The translations under genes and the position numbers were made by a program. From positions 19,913,260 to 19,977,259 of the forward strand of contig OZ020313.1 of the NCBI GenBank assembly GCA_963971305.1: a DNA stretch of 64,000 nucleotides, read 5' to 3'. The DNA is from Arcuatula senhousia. Its lineage: Eukaryota > Mollusca > Bivalvia > Mytilida > Mytilidae. Every line of letters starts with the position of its first letter. The first letter of the stretch is position 1. A model generated the notes under the pieces. That model made no database searches. It worked only from the letters and a program-made list of their open reading frames with translations, and had not been told where the DNA came from. Below are positions 62,404-64,000 of this stretch, piece after piece.

Positions 62404-63601
62404 TATGGAACGCCATAGCTGCCTTATGATGATGTGTTTCATTATGTGATGATACTTCTTCATTATGTGATGATACTTTGTCATTATGTGATGGTACTTT
62501 GTCATTATGTGATGGTACTTTGTCATTATGTGATGATACTTCTTCATTATGTGGTGATACTTTGTCATTATGTGATGATACTTCGTCATTATATGATGAT
62601 ACTTTGTCATTATGTGATGGTACTTCTTCATTATGTGATGATACTTTGTCATTATGTGATGATACTTCTTCATTATGTGATGATACTTTGTCATTATGTG
62701 ATGATACTTTGTCATTATGTGATGATACTTTGTCTTTATGAGATCAAAGTTTATAATTATGAACAGCGTTAAAAAATTATTCTTTTCTTATGACAAATAT
62801 TTTGTTCGACGCGTAGTTTTTCTGTGTACCCCCTCCCCCCCCCAAAAAAAATCCAAATGATCGGTTTCTCGCATTTCAAATCCATAATCAATACATAATT
62901 TATTATCTATCAAAACTTTGTAAACAACATTTTTCTTCTTTAGTGGTTTATTACTTTGTTTTTTTAACTAGTGTTGATAGACGCGACCTCTAGTGATAGA
63001 TTGTATATATTTTCTCTGTTATTTTTGAATGAAAGACGCTAAAACACGAACAGTTTAAAACATAGATTTAAATCCCGAGCTAAAAATAAAGACCTAAAAA
63101 AAACATTTAAGAAAAACCGCATGAAAGAAGAAAAATGTCGTTTACAAAGTTTTAATATATAATAAATTATATATTGGTTATTGATTTGAAATTCGGGAAA
63201 GCGACCTTTTGGGAACGATTTTTTTTTTGGGGGGGGGGGGGGCGGTACACAGAAAAACTACCGGTTGAACAAAATAAAGAAATGACTATTTTTTTCAGCG
63301 CTGTTCATAATAATAAACTCTGATCTCATAAAGACAAAGTATCATCACATAATGACAAAGTATCATCACATAATGAAGAAGTATCATCACATAATGACAA
63401 AGTATCACCACATAATGACAAAGTATCATCACATAATGAAGAAGTATCATCACATAATGACAAAGTATCATCACATAATGAAGAAGTATCATCACATAAT
63501 GACAAAGTATCATCACATAATGAAGAAGTACCATCACATAATGACAAAGTATCATCATATAATGACGAAGTATCATCATAAGGCAGCTATGGCGTTCCAT
63601 A
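62404..63601. mobile_element. Foldback-type element with minisatellite arms
   Basis: Two arms, about 62404-62942 and 63124-63601, are inverted copies around a spacer of about 180 bases. Each outer end reads tatggaacgccatagctgcc before an array of 21-bp units (left about 62430-62740, right about 63325-63585, unit like cattatgtgatgatactttg). Inward of the arrays both arms have a short AT segment, a C-tract/A-tract block and aacatttttcttctt. Long inverted repeats built of short tandem units are the structure of foldback transposons. Frames across the arrays (MTKYHHI or HYVMILC heptads) are products of the repeat. Confidence 0.85.
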
Positions 63602-64000
63602 GTCCTACGTCAAGTATTGGTGGATTGGTTGGTGGTGGTCTGTTCAATATTTCTTCAAAATGCTCTTTCGATCTGTTTAATTTATCTTCTAGTTTCTCTA
63701 AGACAGTATTGTTTTTAACTCTATCTGATGTGTTTTTATTTGAAGTTTTTCCTCTGAGTTGCTTAGTGATATTGTTAAGTTTTGATGTCACCACCTTTTC
63801 CACATGCATTCTCTGCGTCCTCTCCTGCTTACACCATTTCTTAACTTATATTTCTTTCTAAGTCTTGTTGTAGTTGCTTCCATTAGTCTTTCTTTGATTT
63901 CTCTTCTCTTATTTATAAGGGACAAAGTTTCATATTTTTTCATGTTTTTTAATTGGATAAATCTCACAGTTCTTTCGAAGCTTTTGGTGTTATAACATTT
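63590..64000 (-). pseudogene. Decayed LINE fragment (endonuclease-RT linker region)
   Basis: On the minus strand, 63955-63850 reads LINKRREIKERLMEATTTRL and, in a shifted frame at 63809-63600, VLEKLEDKLNRSKEHFEEIL followed by NRPPPTNPP. This is the linker between endonuclease and reverse transcriptase of non-LTR retrotransposons, where a W/S-x-EHFEELLNRP motif is typical. The frameshift marks it as dead. It ends at the outer edge of the foldback element and runs off the right window edge. RTE-like affiliation is a guess from the motif. Confidence 0.65.

Noticed and set aside
62377..62772. Long ORFs on both strands with heptad repeats (MTKYHHI, HYVMILC)
   Set aside because: The unit is 21 bp, so every frame without a stop stays open; the ORFs follow from the minisatellite and both arms give them.
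62430..63590. CRISPR-like repeat arrays
   Set aside because: Units are contiguous 21-bp repeats without distinct spacers, in a eukaryotic context, and the two arrays are inverted copies.

Overview
The window looks like nuclear DNA of a bivalve mollusc, most probably a mussel (Mytilidae). It is AT-rich, its genes are split by GT-AG introns, it carries a local family of secreted C1q-domain genes of the kind expanded in bivalves, and it is full of short non-autonomous transposons, hairpins and tandem arrays. The organism call is an inference from gene content and repeat style, not from a database match.

Positions 1-30873, minus strand, hold the 5' part of an RFX6-type transcription factor gene. 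Eight coding exons were recovered by reading splice sites and protein similarity: 30873-30693, 24089-23912, 11619-11496, 10647-10586, 9922-9845, 7816-7789, 3696-3619 and 80-1. The last one runs off the left edge. Their phases agree everywhere they can be tested, and together they encode an acidic N-terminus, the complete RFX winged-helix DNA-binding domain and the start of the extended dimerisation region. One exon expected between 7789 and 3696 could not be found. The introns are filled with repeats: an inverted-repeat element, a 358-bp tandem satellite, a duplicated segment at 14-15.4 kb, and a tRNA-derived SINE 9 bases from a splice donor. Exon 3 is followed by three further look-alike splice donors made by tandem duplication of its own 3' end.

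Positions 31-43 kb are gene-poor. They hold a decayed copy of RFX6 exon 1 (31.5 kb), SINE and MITE fragments, decayed LINE C-terminal pieces (38.6-39.5 kb), and one small candidate secreted protein (41.7-42.0 kb).

Positions 43.3-56.9 kb, minus strand, hold a tandem cluster of C1q-domain genes with one shared plan. Exon 1 encodes a signal peptide and coiled coil ending KRLL, a phase-1 intron follows, and exon 2 encodes the C1q domain. Genes at 52986-51441 and 56853-55519 look intact (308 and 280 residues). The gene at about 46127-43327 has its signal-peptide frame out of register with the coiled coil, and a fourth copy (about 50.2-50.4 kb) is a broken 3' remnant. Two inverted copies of one repeat element, each with about 157-bp internal tandem units, flank exon 1 of the first gene; one of them sits in its intron. 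The proteins are probably secreted humoral lectin-like recognition molecules.

Positions 57-64 kb are repeat territory: a TIR-bearing MITE, a near-perfect 51-bp-arm hairpin with 9-bp flanking direct repeats, a (GTC)n plus tandem-repeat element, a dispersed repeat related to the 358-bp satellite, a 1.2-kb foldback-type element whose arms are made of 21-bp minisatellite units, and a decayed LINE fragment at the right edge.
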